From JAHBTB01 sp964451255 (GTDB taxonomy: Bacteria > Armatimonadota > Fimbriimonadia > Fimbriimonadales > Fimbriimonadaceae): a stretch of DNA of 64,000 nt. Within the stretch, counting starts at the first letter, position 1, and the number at the start of each line of letters is the position of its first letter. This document shows, one piece after another, positions 54,400 to 61,160 of this stretch. The position numbers and the translations under genes were made by a program. The stretch is taken from NCBI GenBank assembly GCA_964451255.1, contig CAYVHL010000002.1, positions 322,071 to 386,070 on the forward strand, read 5' to 3'. The notes under the pieces are model-generated. The model had not been told where the DNA came from, searched no databases, and saw nothing but the letters and a program-made list of their open reading frames with translations.

Positions 54400-54429
54400 T
54401 TGGCCGGACGTGCGTCGATGGTGTATCAT
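54400..54429 (+). promoter_or_regulatory. Promoter of the second leader
   Basis: TTGGCC (54400-54405) and TATCAT (54424-54429) are spaced by 18 bases. The start point would fall just before P1 of the leader at 54436. Confidence 0.45.
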
Positions 54430-54435
54430 CACATT

Positions 54436-54532
54436 ACATCAAGAGCGGCCTTCTAATGGGGGCCCGGCAACCGAGCGTGGAAATCGCCACGGTGCTAGGA
54501 GCAACCAACTCGATGTGCAGGACTACCTGAAA
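54436..54532 (+). promoter_or_regulatory. Riboswitch-like leader 2, same fold as leader 1
   Basis: P1 is ACATC (54436-54440) with GATGT (54512-54516). P2 is GGCC (54447-54450) with GGCC (54461-54464). P3 pairs GC-ACCG (from GGCAACC, 54466-54472) with CGGTGC (54490-54495), with inner GCG/CGC replacing GGC/GCC of leader 1. P4 is GG-AGCAA-CC (54498-54506). Stem changes that keep pairing support the fold. CAGG (54518-54521) pairs with CCTG (54526-54529), covering an AGGA site just before ATG 54533. Confidence 0.55.
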
Positions 54533-54698
54533 ATGAAACTAAGCCAATTCGCATGGCCCGCAGCTTGGTCCACCAAGGGGCGCTCGTATATCGTCACCCT
54601 TGATTGCCTCCAGCCGCGAGCCACGAGGACGAGTTCATGCTGATCTGCCAACCAGACCGATTTGCCGTCGTGCGATCGTCAATTCAGGCCCTTGAAAT
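54533..54698 (+). pseudogene. 5' part of gene B, interrupted by IS1595-type element
   Basis: ATG 54533 follows leader 2 and gives MKLSQFAWPAAWSTKGRSY before a stop at 54641. A second frame with ATG 54637 (after GAGGA) encodes MLICQPDRFAVVRSSIQALE and runs to the insertion point. Either B starts at 54637, or a one-base shift near 54604-54640 split an original longer frame. The coding sequence resumes at 56516 beyond the IS; joined from 54637 it gives about 120 residues. No family is recognised. Confidence 0.55.
54691..54698 (+). repeat. Left 8-bp target duplication of the IS
   Basis: CTTGAAAT here is repeated at 56508-56515, directly outside the two inverted repeats. Eight bases is the duplication length known for the IS1595 family. 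Confidence 0.9.
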
Positions 54699-54720
54699 GG
54701 CATTTATATACTTGGCGCAC
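54699..54720 (+). repeat. Left inverted repeat of the IS
   Basis: It begins GGCATTTATATACTTGG and matches the complement of 56486-56507 at 17 of 22 positions, including the TATATA core. Confidence 0.88.
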
Positions 54721-54766
54721 AAAAAGTACCCAAATACCCGGAAAGTGTGGTACTATGAATGAGCAA

Positions 54767-54792
54767 GGGCCGCGAGGTACGAACTCCGGCCC
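54767..54792 (+). promoter_or_regulatory. Hairpin in the IS leader
   Basis: GGGCCG (54767-54772) pairs with CGGCCC (54787-54792), with inner GAG/CTC. It follows a TACTAT at 54751-54756 and precedes the first passenger ORF, so it may limit IS gene expression or block read-through. Confidence 0.5.
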
Positions 54793-54807
54793 GGTGGAGC
54801 AAACGAA

Positions 54808-55026
54808 ATGAACTCGAATACTCAAAACCAGAATACCGAACCCTTCGACCTCATCCTGAGAAAGTCGCAAGACGAGTTCGTCGAATCGTTCCAGGGTGAA
54901 TGGCCGGAACGCTATCCCGACGAAGACGCCATCAGGGTCGTTCCTGACTTCGACGTAAACCGGGAGTTCGCTTTCGCCTACGTCAACAAGTGGTCGAGCC
55001 AAAGGGTACTGGTGATCGTCTCGTGA
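54808..55026 (+). CDS. IS passenger ORF 1
   Basis: The 72-residue acidic protein starts at ATG 54808 after GGAGCAAACGAA. It has an Asn/Gln-rich start and FDLILRKSQDEFVESFQGEW. No family is recognised. Its stop overlaps the start of the next ORF (GTGA). Being inside the IS boundaries and coupled to the transposase string, it moves with the element. Confidence 0.6.
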   Translation: MNSNTQNQNTEPFDLILRKSQDEFVESFQGEWPERYPDEDAIRVVPDFDVNREFAFAYVNKWSSQRVLVIVS

Positions 55027-55244
55027 CCAGGCAAGAAGCCAAATCCGGGCTGTCTCTGGCAGAGGCTAACTTTGCCGAAGCGATCCGAAGTGCCCACGAT
55101 GCTTTTATCTGCGCTCAGATTGCTTTCATTGAATATCAGGCTCCACTGCCGCTGATTGACCGCGCTCTGTACGAACTGAATGAGGCCGTGAAGATCGCAA
55201 AGCGAACTCGCGCAGGGCTATCGCGGGTGGAGGATGCGCCGTGA
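55023..55244 (+). CDS. IS passenger ORF 2
   Basis: The GTG at 55023 overlaps the preceding stop and gives 73 residues of mostly helical sequence (LAEANFAEAIRSAHDAFICAQ, ALYELNEAVKIAKR). No family is recognised. It couples to the next ORF at 55241 by GTGA. Confidence 0.55.
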   Translation: MTRQEAKSGLSLAEANFAEAIRSAHDAFICAQIAFIEYQAPLPLIDRALYELNEAVKIAKRTRAGLSRVEDAP

Positions 55245-55399
55245 AGTGGCAGGTCACAGGACATGTCGGAGTCTTTTGGAACGGCCCTGATTATGAAATT
55301 GCAAACTGCCGTTACTTGTGGGTCGCCAAGTTCAGGGCGTGGGTGTGGCTTCAACGCTGGACGCTATCTACCGCCACCATACAGAGGGTTGGGCCGTGA
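55241..55399 (+). CDS. IS passenger ORF 3, Trp-rich mini-protein
   Basis: The 52-residue protein starts at GTG 55241, overlapping the previous stop, and ends overlapping the transposase start at 55396. It has five Trp and reads VGVFWNGPDYEIANCRYLWVAKFRAWVW, split by no gaps, which looks like a compact folded domain. The function is unknown; coupling on both sides argues it is translated. Confidence 0.5.
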   Translation: MKWQVTGHVGVFWNGPDYEIANCRYLWVAKFRAWVWLQRWTLSTATIQRVGP

Positions 55400-56322
55400 A
55401 GCAACCCAAGACGCTCCTGGAAGCCGTGCGGTACTTCTCCAACGAGAGGAACGCATGGCTTTGCGTCGTCAACCGAAGATGGCCCGATGGAGCCGTGACG
55501 TGCCCGCGTTGCGGTTCGGGCAAGGTCAGGCTGATCGAGTCGCGTATGATCTGGCGGTGCAACGGTTGCTCCCGTCAGTTCTCCGTGCGAATCGGCACCA
55601 TTTTCGAGGACTCGCCGATCCCGTTCGCAAAGTGGCTTCCTGCCATGTGGCTCATCACGAACGCCAAGAACGGAGTGAGTTCGTGCGAACTGGCCCGGTC
55701 GCTCGGCGTGACACAAAAGACCGCCTGGTTCATGTTGCACCGGATTCGACTCGCGTACCAGAACGGCTCCATCACGCTCTCGGGCCATGTGGAGTCAGAC
55801 GAGACGTTCATCGGTGGGCTTGAGTCCAACAAGCACGAGCACCGAAAGCTGAAAGAGGGCCGTGGCGCGGTTGGCAAAGCCGTCGTTTGGGGCGCGATCC
55901 AGCGACAGGGCCGCGTCGTCGCCAACGTCGTTCCCGACACTAAGGCCGCTACGCTTCGCTCTCAGGTGTTCCAAGCCGTCGAGAGGGGCACGAACCTCTA
56001 CACCGACGCGCACGGCGGTTACCAGGGCCTGCACGGCACATACGCCCACTGGGTCATCGACCACGCTATCGCCTACGTCGAAGGGCAAGTCCACACGAAC
56101 GGCATGGAGAACTTCTGGTCGCTCCTCAAACGGACGATCAAAGGAACCTATGTCCAAGTCCGACCGTTCCATCTGTTCCGCTATCTTGACGAACAGGTCT
56201 ACCGATTCAACGAACGGAGTCTGACCGACGCACAACGGTTCGACAGTGCCCTAGCGGGAGTCGTCGGCAAGCGCGTCACCTACAACGAACTGACCGGGAG
56301 GGACTTGGTGCTTCAAGGATGA
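55396..56322 (+). CDS. IS1595-family transposase
   Basis: From GTG 55396 the protein is 308 residues; the frame extends to 55318 but that would override passenger ORF 3. An N-terminal zinc ribbon has Cys36, Cys39, Cys55 and Cys58. A helix-turn-helix-like segment follows (SSCELARSLGVTQKTAWFMLHRIR). The DDE-type catalytic domain has Asp135 (SDETFIGG), Asp204 (YTDAHGGY) and Glu238 (HTNGMENFWS), ending in KGTYVQVRPFHLFRYLDE. These match the ISXO2-like IS1595 transposases. The gene is intact. Confidence 0.95.
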   Translation: MKQPKTLLEAVRYFSNERNAWLCVVNRRWPDGAVTCPRCGSGKVRLIESRMIWRCNGCSRQFSVRIGTIFEDSPIPFAKWLPAMWLITNAKNGVSSCELARSLGVTQKTAWFMLHRIRLAYQNGSITLSGHVESDETFIGGLESNKHEHRKLKEGRGAVGKAVVWGAIQRQGRVVANVVPDTKAATLRSQVFQAVERGTNLYTDAHGGYQGLHGTYAHWVIDHAIAYVEGQVHTNGMENFWSLLKRTIKGTYVQVRPFHLFRYLDEQVYRFNERSLTDAQRFDSALAGVVGKRVTYNELTGRDLVLQG

Positions 56323-56489
56323 GGCGCAAGGACAAGCCACCGAAGGGAGTCGGCAAGCCTGACCTCTTGTCGGCTCCCGGCATGGAAGCCCTAGACCAAC
56401 TGACCCGGCAAGTACTGACAGTCTCGAAAGAAGAGATTGAGCGGCGCGAAGCCGAAGCGGACTCCGATGAGGAGCCGCAACTAGCGTGA
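56319..56489 (+). CDS. IS passenger ORF 4, small charged protein
   Basis: The 56-residue protein starts at ATG 56319, overlapping the transposase stop, and ends inside the right inverted repeat. It has a basic head (MRRKDKPPKG), a helix LDQLTRQVLTVSKEEIERREAE and an acidic tail. Similar short proteins follow some IS1595 transposases in my recollection; an accessory role in transposition is possible. Confidence 0.6.
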   Translation: MRRKDKPPKGVGKPDLLSAPGMEALDQLTRQVLTVSKEEIERREAEADSDEEPQLA

Positions 56490-56507
56490 GTCAACTATAT
56501 AGGTGCC
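56486..56507 (+). repeat. Right inverted repeat of the IS
   Basis: It ends CTATATAGGTGCC and is complementary to the left repeat at 17 of 22 positions. The last passenger ORF stops within it. Confidence 0.88.
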
Positions 56508-56515
56508 CTTGAAAT
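56508..56515 (+). repeat. Right 8-bp target duplication of the IS
   Basis: CTTGAAAT copies 54691-54698. Removing the IS and one copy restores an open reading frame across the junction. Confidence 0.9.
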
Positions 56516-56816
56516 GCCTGCCTATCGGGCAGCGGTCGAAGCTGAAGGCATGGCAAAAGCGCCATCACTCGCAGAATTCGTGATGCACGGAATGTGGTTC
56601 TTTTTGGGCGTCGCGGTCGGCCGGGCCGGCATCCGGCCGCAGCGAGTGGACCTTCTTAAATTGGCCGTTGATGGTCAAAGGGTCTTCGCCATTGTCATCA
56701 GCCCAGATCGAAGGCTGCTGGCAGCCTCCGCTGACGACAATAGTGTCCTCTTCGACTGGCTCAGGTCGTTGAATATCGAGGTCGAGTGGACTAAGGGTGC
56801 TGACCTTGCTCATTGA
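56516..56816 (+). pseudogene. 3' part of gene B
   Basis: The frame continues from 54698 as PAYRAAVEAEGMAKAPSLAE and goes on for about 100 residues to a stop at 56814-56816. It contains a hydrophobic stretch (MHGMWFFLGVAVGRAG) and an acidic end. An ATG formed by the duplicated target (56514) could still start a 100-residue product. Its stop overlaps the paralogue fragment that follows. No family is recognised. Confidence 0.6.
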
Positions 56817-56981
56817 AGCCTGCTCCGGCCGGTGGCATGGCACTTCATTCATGGTAGGCATGCCCGGGCTGGAAACCATGTCATGGGCTTTGACGATGGC
56901 GAATTTTCGGGCCCAGGATCAGACGACTCTGGTCAATTCAGCTATTGCGGGCACAATCTGAATCGCCCCTCTGCCCGGTGA
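56807..56981 (+). pseudogene. Frameshifted, truncated paralogue of protein A
   Basis: Reading from TTG 56807 gives EACSGRWHGTSF and LETMS, matching EC-SGRWHCTSSF and LETMS of protein A. After a one-base shift near 56883-56886 the other frame gives FDDGEFSGPGSDDSGQFSYCGH, again matching A. Similarity ends at about 56955 and the last 60 residues of A are absent. It follows gene B with an overlap, so B and A' were probably one operon. Confidence 0.75.
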
Positions 56982-57084
56982 CCGCGTCCTCGATCCACTC
57001 CCCGTCCGACGCGAAGAACTCCGCCTTTTTCGCGATGCGGCGGTAGTCGTATATCTCGATTATTAGGCGTAGGAACTCGGTCAT
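56938..57084 (-). CDS. Possible small ORF near the right islet end
   Basis: Read on the minus strand, ATG at 57084 gives 48 residues (MTEFLRLIIEIYDYRRIAKK, then AEFFASDGEWIEDAVTG). GGGAGG lies only two bases before the ATG. The last residues run antisense through the A' fragment, so this may be a truncated gene whose true end was lost. No family is recognised. Confidence 0.3.
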   Translation of the reverse strand: MTEFLRLIIEIYDYRRIAKKAEFFASDGEWIEDAVTGQRGDSDCARNS

Positions 57085-57146
57085 TGCCTCCCATCCTCGA
57101 CTGGATCTAGCGGGTCGATTTCGTCAGCATCTTGCACCAGAGCCAC

Positions 57147-57170
57147 TTCGAGCCCTACACGGCCCACCAG
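57147..57170 (+). repeat. Right attachment repeat (copy of tRNA-Lys 3' end)
   Basis: This is an exact 24-bp copy of 53582-53605. It is preceded by unrelated sequence rather than a tRNA body, so it is the distal junction of the islet. Confidence 0.85.
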
Positions 57171-57227
57171 ATACTTGGTTCAAAGAGCCCCTGATTGAGG
57201 GCCTCCATTTGACCGCGCCTAAGCCAG

Positions 57228-58307
57228 TCATCCGGTATGCCCGGGCAAGGCGAGCAACTGCGGTATCCGGTTCTTCAACGGTGGGATCGGAGGGGCGTCG
57301 CCTTCAGGGTGGTCGACGTAGTAGAGCCCGAGCGTCGTATAGCAGTTCCGAAGCGGCGAGCGGTCCTCGTCCCAGCCTCCGCGACCGTGTTCCAGCTGGA
57401 AGTCTAGGGCCTTTGTGAAGGGAACGGGATCTTGGATATGCCAGCGATACACGGTGTTTTGGATGCCGCGCTTTTCGCCGCCATGGTCCGGATTGTCGTA
57501 GTAGGTCACGCCGAAGTAGGGGGTCTGGAAGGTGTGGCCAAAGTCCCACGCGCCGCAGAAGTAGTCTTCGCTCCCGGTTCCGAACATGACCGGCTTCGCT
57601 GAACCGTCGATGTACCAGATGTCGTCGCCCTCCCCCCACCAGCCGTCGCTGTTGGCCAGGACGGTGACGACGGTGCCGACAAAGTGCCCCGCGCCCTTGA
57701 CCTGGCAAATCTCCAGCGGGCTTCCCTTTGGTGCCGGAAAGTAGTTGTGGTACTGGGTGTGGAAGTACCGGACGTCACGCGCAGTCCTGTTGTCCAGCCG
57801 GTAGTCGAAGTTCCAGTAGAGGGCGTTGACACGCTTGTCGCCTTCGTTTGTGACCGTGATGACCGCGTGCTTCTTGAACGGCATCGGCCAATAGCAGTTC
57901 AGTGCCATCTGTCCGCCCACTGAAACCGCCGCGCTCCTGAACTCGACGTACTTTGCCGGCCCTTGGGCGAAGAAGTCACCGACCGGAGTCTCAACGGCAG
58001 GGGTCGGGGCGTCGTCCCAGGTCATTCTGATGACCAGTTCCCGCAGGGCTGCTTCACCTGACTGGGCGGCGATCGTCATCCACAAGTGCGTGAACCGGCC
58101 GTTACCCTTGACGTCGGCCAGAGTGATCGTCTGTCCCGGCTCGATGGGACGGGCGTCGTCGTTCTTGCCGGTCGGTGAGGTGCTCGACGCGCGAAGCGCG
58201 CGGAAGTTTTTCTTCGCAGCGAGGTCGTCGGGTACCTGGGCGAATCCGCTGGTGAACAACAACAGCGTGGCGGCGATGCCGACTAGGGCGCGGGGGCTCA
58301 TCGTCAT
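57228..58307 (-). CDS. Secreted DUF2961/GH172-family glycoside hydrolase-like protein
   Basis: The 359-residue protein has a signal peptide ending GFA-QVPDD. Segments such as GNGRFTHLWMTI, ETPVGDFFAQGP, YWPMPFKKHAVITVTNEG, GEGDDIWYIDG and FGTGSEDYFCGAWDFG match the DUF2961 family. Some members were shown to be GH172 difructose dianhydride or D-arabinofuranose-active enzymes. Carboxylates in GEGDD and GSEDYF are candidate catalytic residues. It is the first gene on the chromosomal side of the islet. Confidence 0.85.
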   Translation of the reverse strand: MTMSPRALVGIAATLLLFTSGFAQVPDDLAAKKNFRALRASSTSPTGKNDDARPIEPGQTITLADVKGNGRFTHLWMTIAAQSGEAALRELVIRMTWDDAPTPAVETPVGDFFAQGPAKYVEFRSAAVSVGGQMALNCYWPMPFKKHAVITVTNEGDKRVNALYWNFDYRLDNRTARDVRYFHTQYHNYFPAPKGSPLEICQVKGAGHFVGTVVTVLANSDGWWGEGDDIWYIDGSAKPVMFGTGSEDYFCGAWDFGHTFQTPYFGVTYYDNPDHGGEKRGIQNTVYRWHIQDPVPFTKALDFQLEHGRGGWDEDRSPLRNCYTTLGLYYVDHPEGDAPPIPPLKNRIPQLLALPGHTG

Positions 58308-58386
58308 CGCAGTCTACACGCCAGCCCAAGCAGGAACAAAGCTGTACAATCCGGGCAAGGCCAGCATCACGCTGAAGAGATCGAAT

Positions 58387-58860
58387 TTGTCATCGAAGCC
58401 AAAGCTCCTGACCGTACTGCCGCCTCCTCTCGTCTACGTGGTGACCCTTTTCGCCGGGGTCTTTCTGCACAGCCGGTTACCACTCTTGGTCGTGCCAAAC
58501 AGCGTACGTGTCGGCCTGCTCTCGTCCGGCGTCCTTCTCATCGTGCTCGGTGCGGCCCATATGTTGCCCAGTCTGGTGCTGTTCTTCAGGGCCAGGACCT
58601 CTGTGATCCCCCACCATTTGCCAAGCAGACTCGTCACGGGTGGCGCCTATCGGTGGACGCGAAACCCGATGTACCTTGGGCTCACCCTCGCCTATCTCGG
58701 CGTGAGCCTGATCATCGGCTCAGTCTGGGCTGTTCTCTTGTTGCTGGTCCCTGTCTTGTTCGTAGACCGAATCATCATCCCGATGGAAGAAGCCAACCTT
58801 GCAGCGTCGCTTGGACAAGCGTACGAGGAGTATCGAAGTCACGTCCGGCGCTGGCTGTAG
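58387..58860 (+). CDS. Isoprenylcysteine carboxyl methyltransferase-like membrane protein
   Basis: TTG 58387 after GAAGAGA is chosen because the frame upstream (to 58030) is antisense to the GH172 gene and has no better start. The 157-residue protein has four to five membrane helices and the family motif GGAYRWTRNPMYLGL, followed by EEANLAASLGQAYEEYRSHVRRW, which binds S-adenosylmethionine in ICMT/PEMT-type enzymes. The bacterial substrate is unknown, possibly a lipid or protein carboxyl group. Confidence 0.8.
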   Translation: MSSKPKLLTVLPPPLVYVVTLFAGVFLHSRLPLLVVPNSVRVGLLSSGVLLIVLGAAHMLPSLVLFFRARTSVIPHHLPSRLVTGGAYRWTRNPMYLGLTLAYLGVSLIIGSVWAVLLLLVPVLFVDRIIIPMEEANLAASLGQAYEEYRSHVRRWL

Positions 58861-58877
58861 TCCAGCAAAGTAGAAAC

Positions 58878-58907
58878 GGCCCCCTGCCAATTCGTGAGCA
58901 AGGGGCC
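58878..58907. terminator. Bidirectional hairpin terminator
   Basis: GGCCCCCT (from 58878) pairs with AGGGGCC (to 58907) with one bulged C. It separates convergent genes at 58860 and 58934. Confidence 0.65.
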
Positions 58908-58933
58908 ATATCGACCAGGGTGAACCGGACGTT

Positions 58934-60013
58934 CTACTTTGCCCGGCGTCGAGCCAGCCCGAACAGACCGAGGCCGCCGAGGGCCAGCAGCGAGCACGGC
59001 TCGGGAACCGCCTCTCTGTGGATGATGTAGCTTCCGCCGACAAATCCGGCGAAGTTGGCATAGGTGCCGACGATCCATTGGCCGTCCTGTGAGACACCGG
59101 TCGCGCCAAGAAATGGGGTGTCAGTGTATCCGGTCAACCCGGCGGCGTAGTCTGCCAGGTTCACGATGCCCGTGCCCTGGGTCCACATCCAACTCTGATA
59201 GCCGTCCCAGTAGTCGCCCGCATAGCCCACGACGACGCTACCGTCGTAGCTGGAGCCGGTCACCTCCATGGGCAGGGCGAACGGGTTGTCGAACGTCTCG
59301 ATTCCCGTGCCTGGGCTCCATCGGTAGGCGTTGCCGTTCATGTCGTAGCCGCCGAAAGCCCAGTTTCCGTCGCCGCTGATCGCGTTGACCTCGCCGACCA
59401 TATTCGAACTCTGGTCGAAGAGTCGGGTCTCGACGCCGTTGATCCAGACCGCGCCCTGCCAATAGCCGGTCGTGTCCTCGTCCCATCCGCCGATGACGCT
59501 GCCGTCAGCGCTGATTGCCTGAGCCCGGCTGCTGTGGCCCGCGAAGTGCGTCCCTAGGTCGGTGACCGTGCCGTTGTTGATCCTGATGGCGTGGGCATGC
59601 CCTGCGTCAACCCAGGCGTTTCCGACCAGCGTCGTGGCGTCGCCGGTCATGTTCCAGCCTGAGCTGGCGTTAGAGCCTGAGGAAGATCCGAGCGTCCCCA
59701 GGTTGGTCCAGGTGCCTGAGACCGAATCGTAGATCGAGGCCTCGCTGAGGTTGGTGTTGGGGTTCAGGGCCGTGCCGCCGACATAGCGTCCGTCCGAGGA
59801 AATCGTCGCGGTGCCTGCGTCCGTCGAGCCGCCGATGCCGACCATGCCGCCGCCCGAGGTCCACATCTGATAGCCGTTGCCGTTGATGCCGGCCGCCTGG
59901 CCGTTGTTGTTGACGCTGAACAGGACAGCGTCGGCTTTCCAAAACTGGGCATGAGCCGCCGTCGCCCCTCCAAGGGCCAAACAGACGCTCACAAAGGTGG
60001 TGAGGTTTCGCAT
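58934..60013 (-). CDS. PEP-CTERM protein with repeated beta-propeller-like motifs
   Basis: ATG 60013 opens a signal peptide (MRNLTTFVSVCLALGGATAA); the longer start at 60097 would make it internal. The 359-residue protein has repeats of the kind ISxDGxxxxG (ATISSDGRYVGG, AISADGSVIGGW, AISGDGNWAFGG, VSQDGQWIVGT), as in HAF-type extracellular repeat proteins. It ends with a PEP-CTERM tail: VPEPCSLLALGGLGLFGLARRRAK split as Pro-Glu-Pro motif, helix and basic end. The Cys after PEP is unusual. Confidence 0.85.
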   Translation of the reverse strand: MRNLTTFVSVCLALGGATAAHAQFWKADAVLFSVNNNGQAAGINGNGYQMWTSGGGMVGIGGSTDAGTATISSDGRYVGGTALNPNTNLSEASIYDSVSGTWTNLGTLGSSSGSNASSGWNMTGDATTLVGNAWVDAGHAHAIRINNGTVTDLGTHFAGHSSRAQAISADGSVIGGWDEDTTGYWQGAVWINGVETRLFDQSSNMVGEVNAISGDGNWAFGGYDMNGNAYRWSPGTGIETFDNPFALPMEVTGSSYDGSVVVGYAGDYWDGYQSWMWTQGTGIVNLADYAAGLTGYTDTPFLGATGVSQDGQWIVGTYANFAGFVGGSYIIHREAVPEPCSLLALGGLGLFGLARRRAK

Positions 60014-60149
60014 GAGAGTATCCGCCCGTGCCCCTAAGTCAGGTCGAGCTGTGATAACGTTACCGCACCTGTACCCGAGCAGGTTGTGCATTCGCATAAA
60101 TGACAGGGCTCACGCTCAAAAACCAGCATTTTTGTCACTACCGTTTGGC

Positions 60150-61112
60150 CTATGGAGTCGACTTCCTCGGTAGCAATACCTTGAGGGCGCCAGGGCGCAC
60201 TTCGAGTTGCAGCGGTGTCCGGCCCAGAGGCTCGCCATCGGTGATGACGCGTTTGGAAGGCCGCGTCGTCACCCTTGCGCAGGTCGCCTCGCACGACCAC
60301 ACCTCCCCAAGTAACGTGTGCAAGCCGGTAAGCAGGCCAATGCCGAACTTGGCGAGGCCCGCGCTCCCCGTCTTGTCCAATGCATAAAGGGAAAGGAGTC
60401 CGTCCGCGTTCGAAGCGTCCATGGTCACCTTGAACGGTCCAGCGTGTGTTCGCCCGGCCGCGGCGACGAAGAGAAGGGCTTGGCCGTCATAACCCGTCGG
60501 CCCGGCCGCCACATGGAGGTCGAACGGTTTCACCTCACTCAGGGACCGGATGACGGCGGGTAGATAGGCCAACCGTCCGAATCGACCCTTGACTCCTCGT
60601 GACAGGTTCTTGACGATCAGAGCGGTCAGGCCGACGGTGGCGACGTTGACGAACGCATGGCCGTTTGCGGTCCCCAGGTCTATGCGCCCGACTCTGCCTG
60701 CGGCGAGTGCAGCCGCGGCTGCCGACGGTTCCCCCGGGACGCCGAGGTCGGCGGCCCAGGCGTTGCCTGTGCCTAAGGGAAAGACCCCAAGGGCCGTCTC
60801 CGTCCCCGCCAGGAGGGAAGCCGCCGCCCTTTGCGTCCCGTCGCCGCCTCCTACCACCACGAGCGGCTCGCCGTTTCCCGCGCAGTCTTGAAGGATTTCC
60901 TGGAACTGGTCGAGCGTGTTGGTCAGGTGGTACGCCTTGACCGCGAACCCGGCCCCAACCAAGGCCTCGCGCGCCGCCGCCCCGTCCTGTGCGCCTGCCC
61001 TGGCGCGGCCGTTGACGATAAAGACGGCTTCCTCTGGAGCCCCGGGCACCCCGCGAAGATACCTGGGCGCCGCTCTTGGTCGGAGCGCAGTGTCGTAGCC
61101 CGCGCGCTCCAT
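60150..61112 (-). CDS. Diacylglycerol kinase-type lipid kinase (YegS/DagK family)
   Basis: The 320-residue protein has NGRARAG at the start, the nucleotide-binding VVVGGGDGTQRAAAS, PLGTGNAWAADLG and FVNVATVGLTALIVKNL, in the order of the DAGK catalytic family. The C-terminal half is a beta-sandwich with DGLLSLY and ITDGEPLG. It likely phosphorylates diacylglycerol or a related lipid or sphingoid base; the exact substrate is not visible. The first 25 residues vary from the family, so the start may lie slightly downstream. Confidence 0.88.
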   Translation of the reverse strand: MERAGYDTALRPRAAPRYLRGVPGAPEEAVFIVNGRARAGAQDGAAAREALVGAGFAVKAYHLTNTLDQFQEILQDCAGNGEPLVVVGGGDGTQRAAASLLAGTETALGVFPLGTGNAWAADLGVPGEPSAAAAALAAGRVGRIDLGTANGHAFVNVATVGLTALIVKNLSRGVKGRFGRLAYLPAVIRSLSEVKPFDLHVAAGPTGYDGQALLFVAAAGRTHAGPFKVTMDASNADGLLSLYALDKTGSAGLAKFGIGLLTGLHTLLGEVWSCEATCARVTTRPSKRVITDGEPLGRTPLQLEVRPGALKVLLPRKSTP

Positions 61113-61160
61113 TTCGTGCCCGCAAGGGCTATGCTAGGCCTCTCGTGAAAGGGTGCGGCG

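Larger units (their letters stand above)
54699..56507 (+). mobile_element. IS1595-family insertion sequence with passenger ORFs
   Basis: The element is 1809 bp, bounded by 22-bp imperfect inverted repeats (54699-54720 and 56486-56507, 17 of 22 matching) and an 8-bp direct duplication. It contains a promoter-proximal hairpin, three small ORFs, the transposase and one more small ORF. All but the first are linked by GTGA or ATGA overlaps. The transposase frame is intact, so it may be active. Confidence 0.92.
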
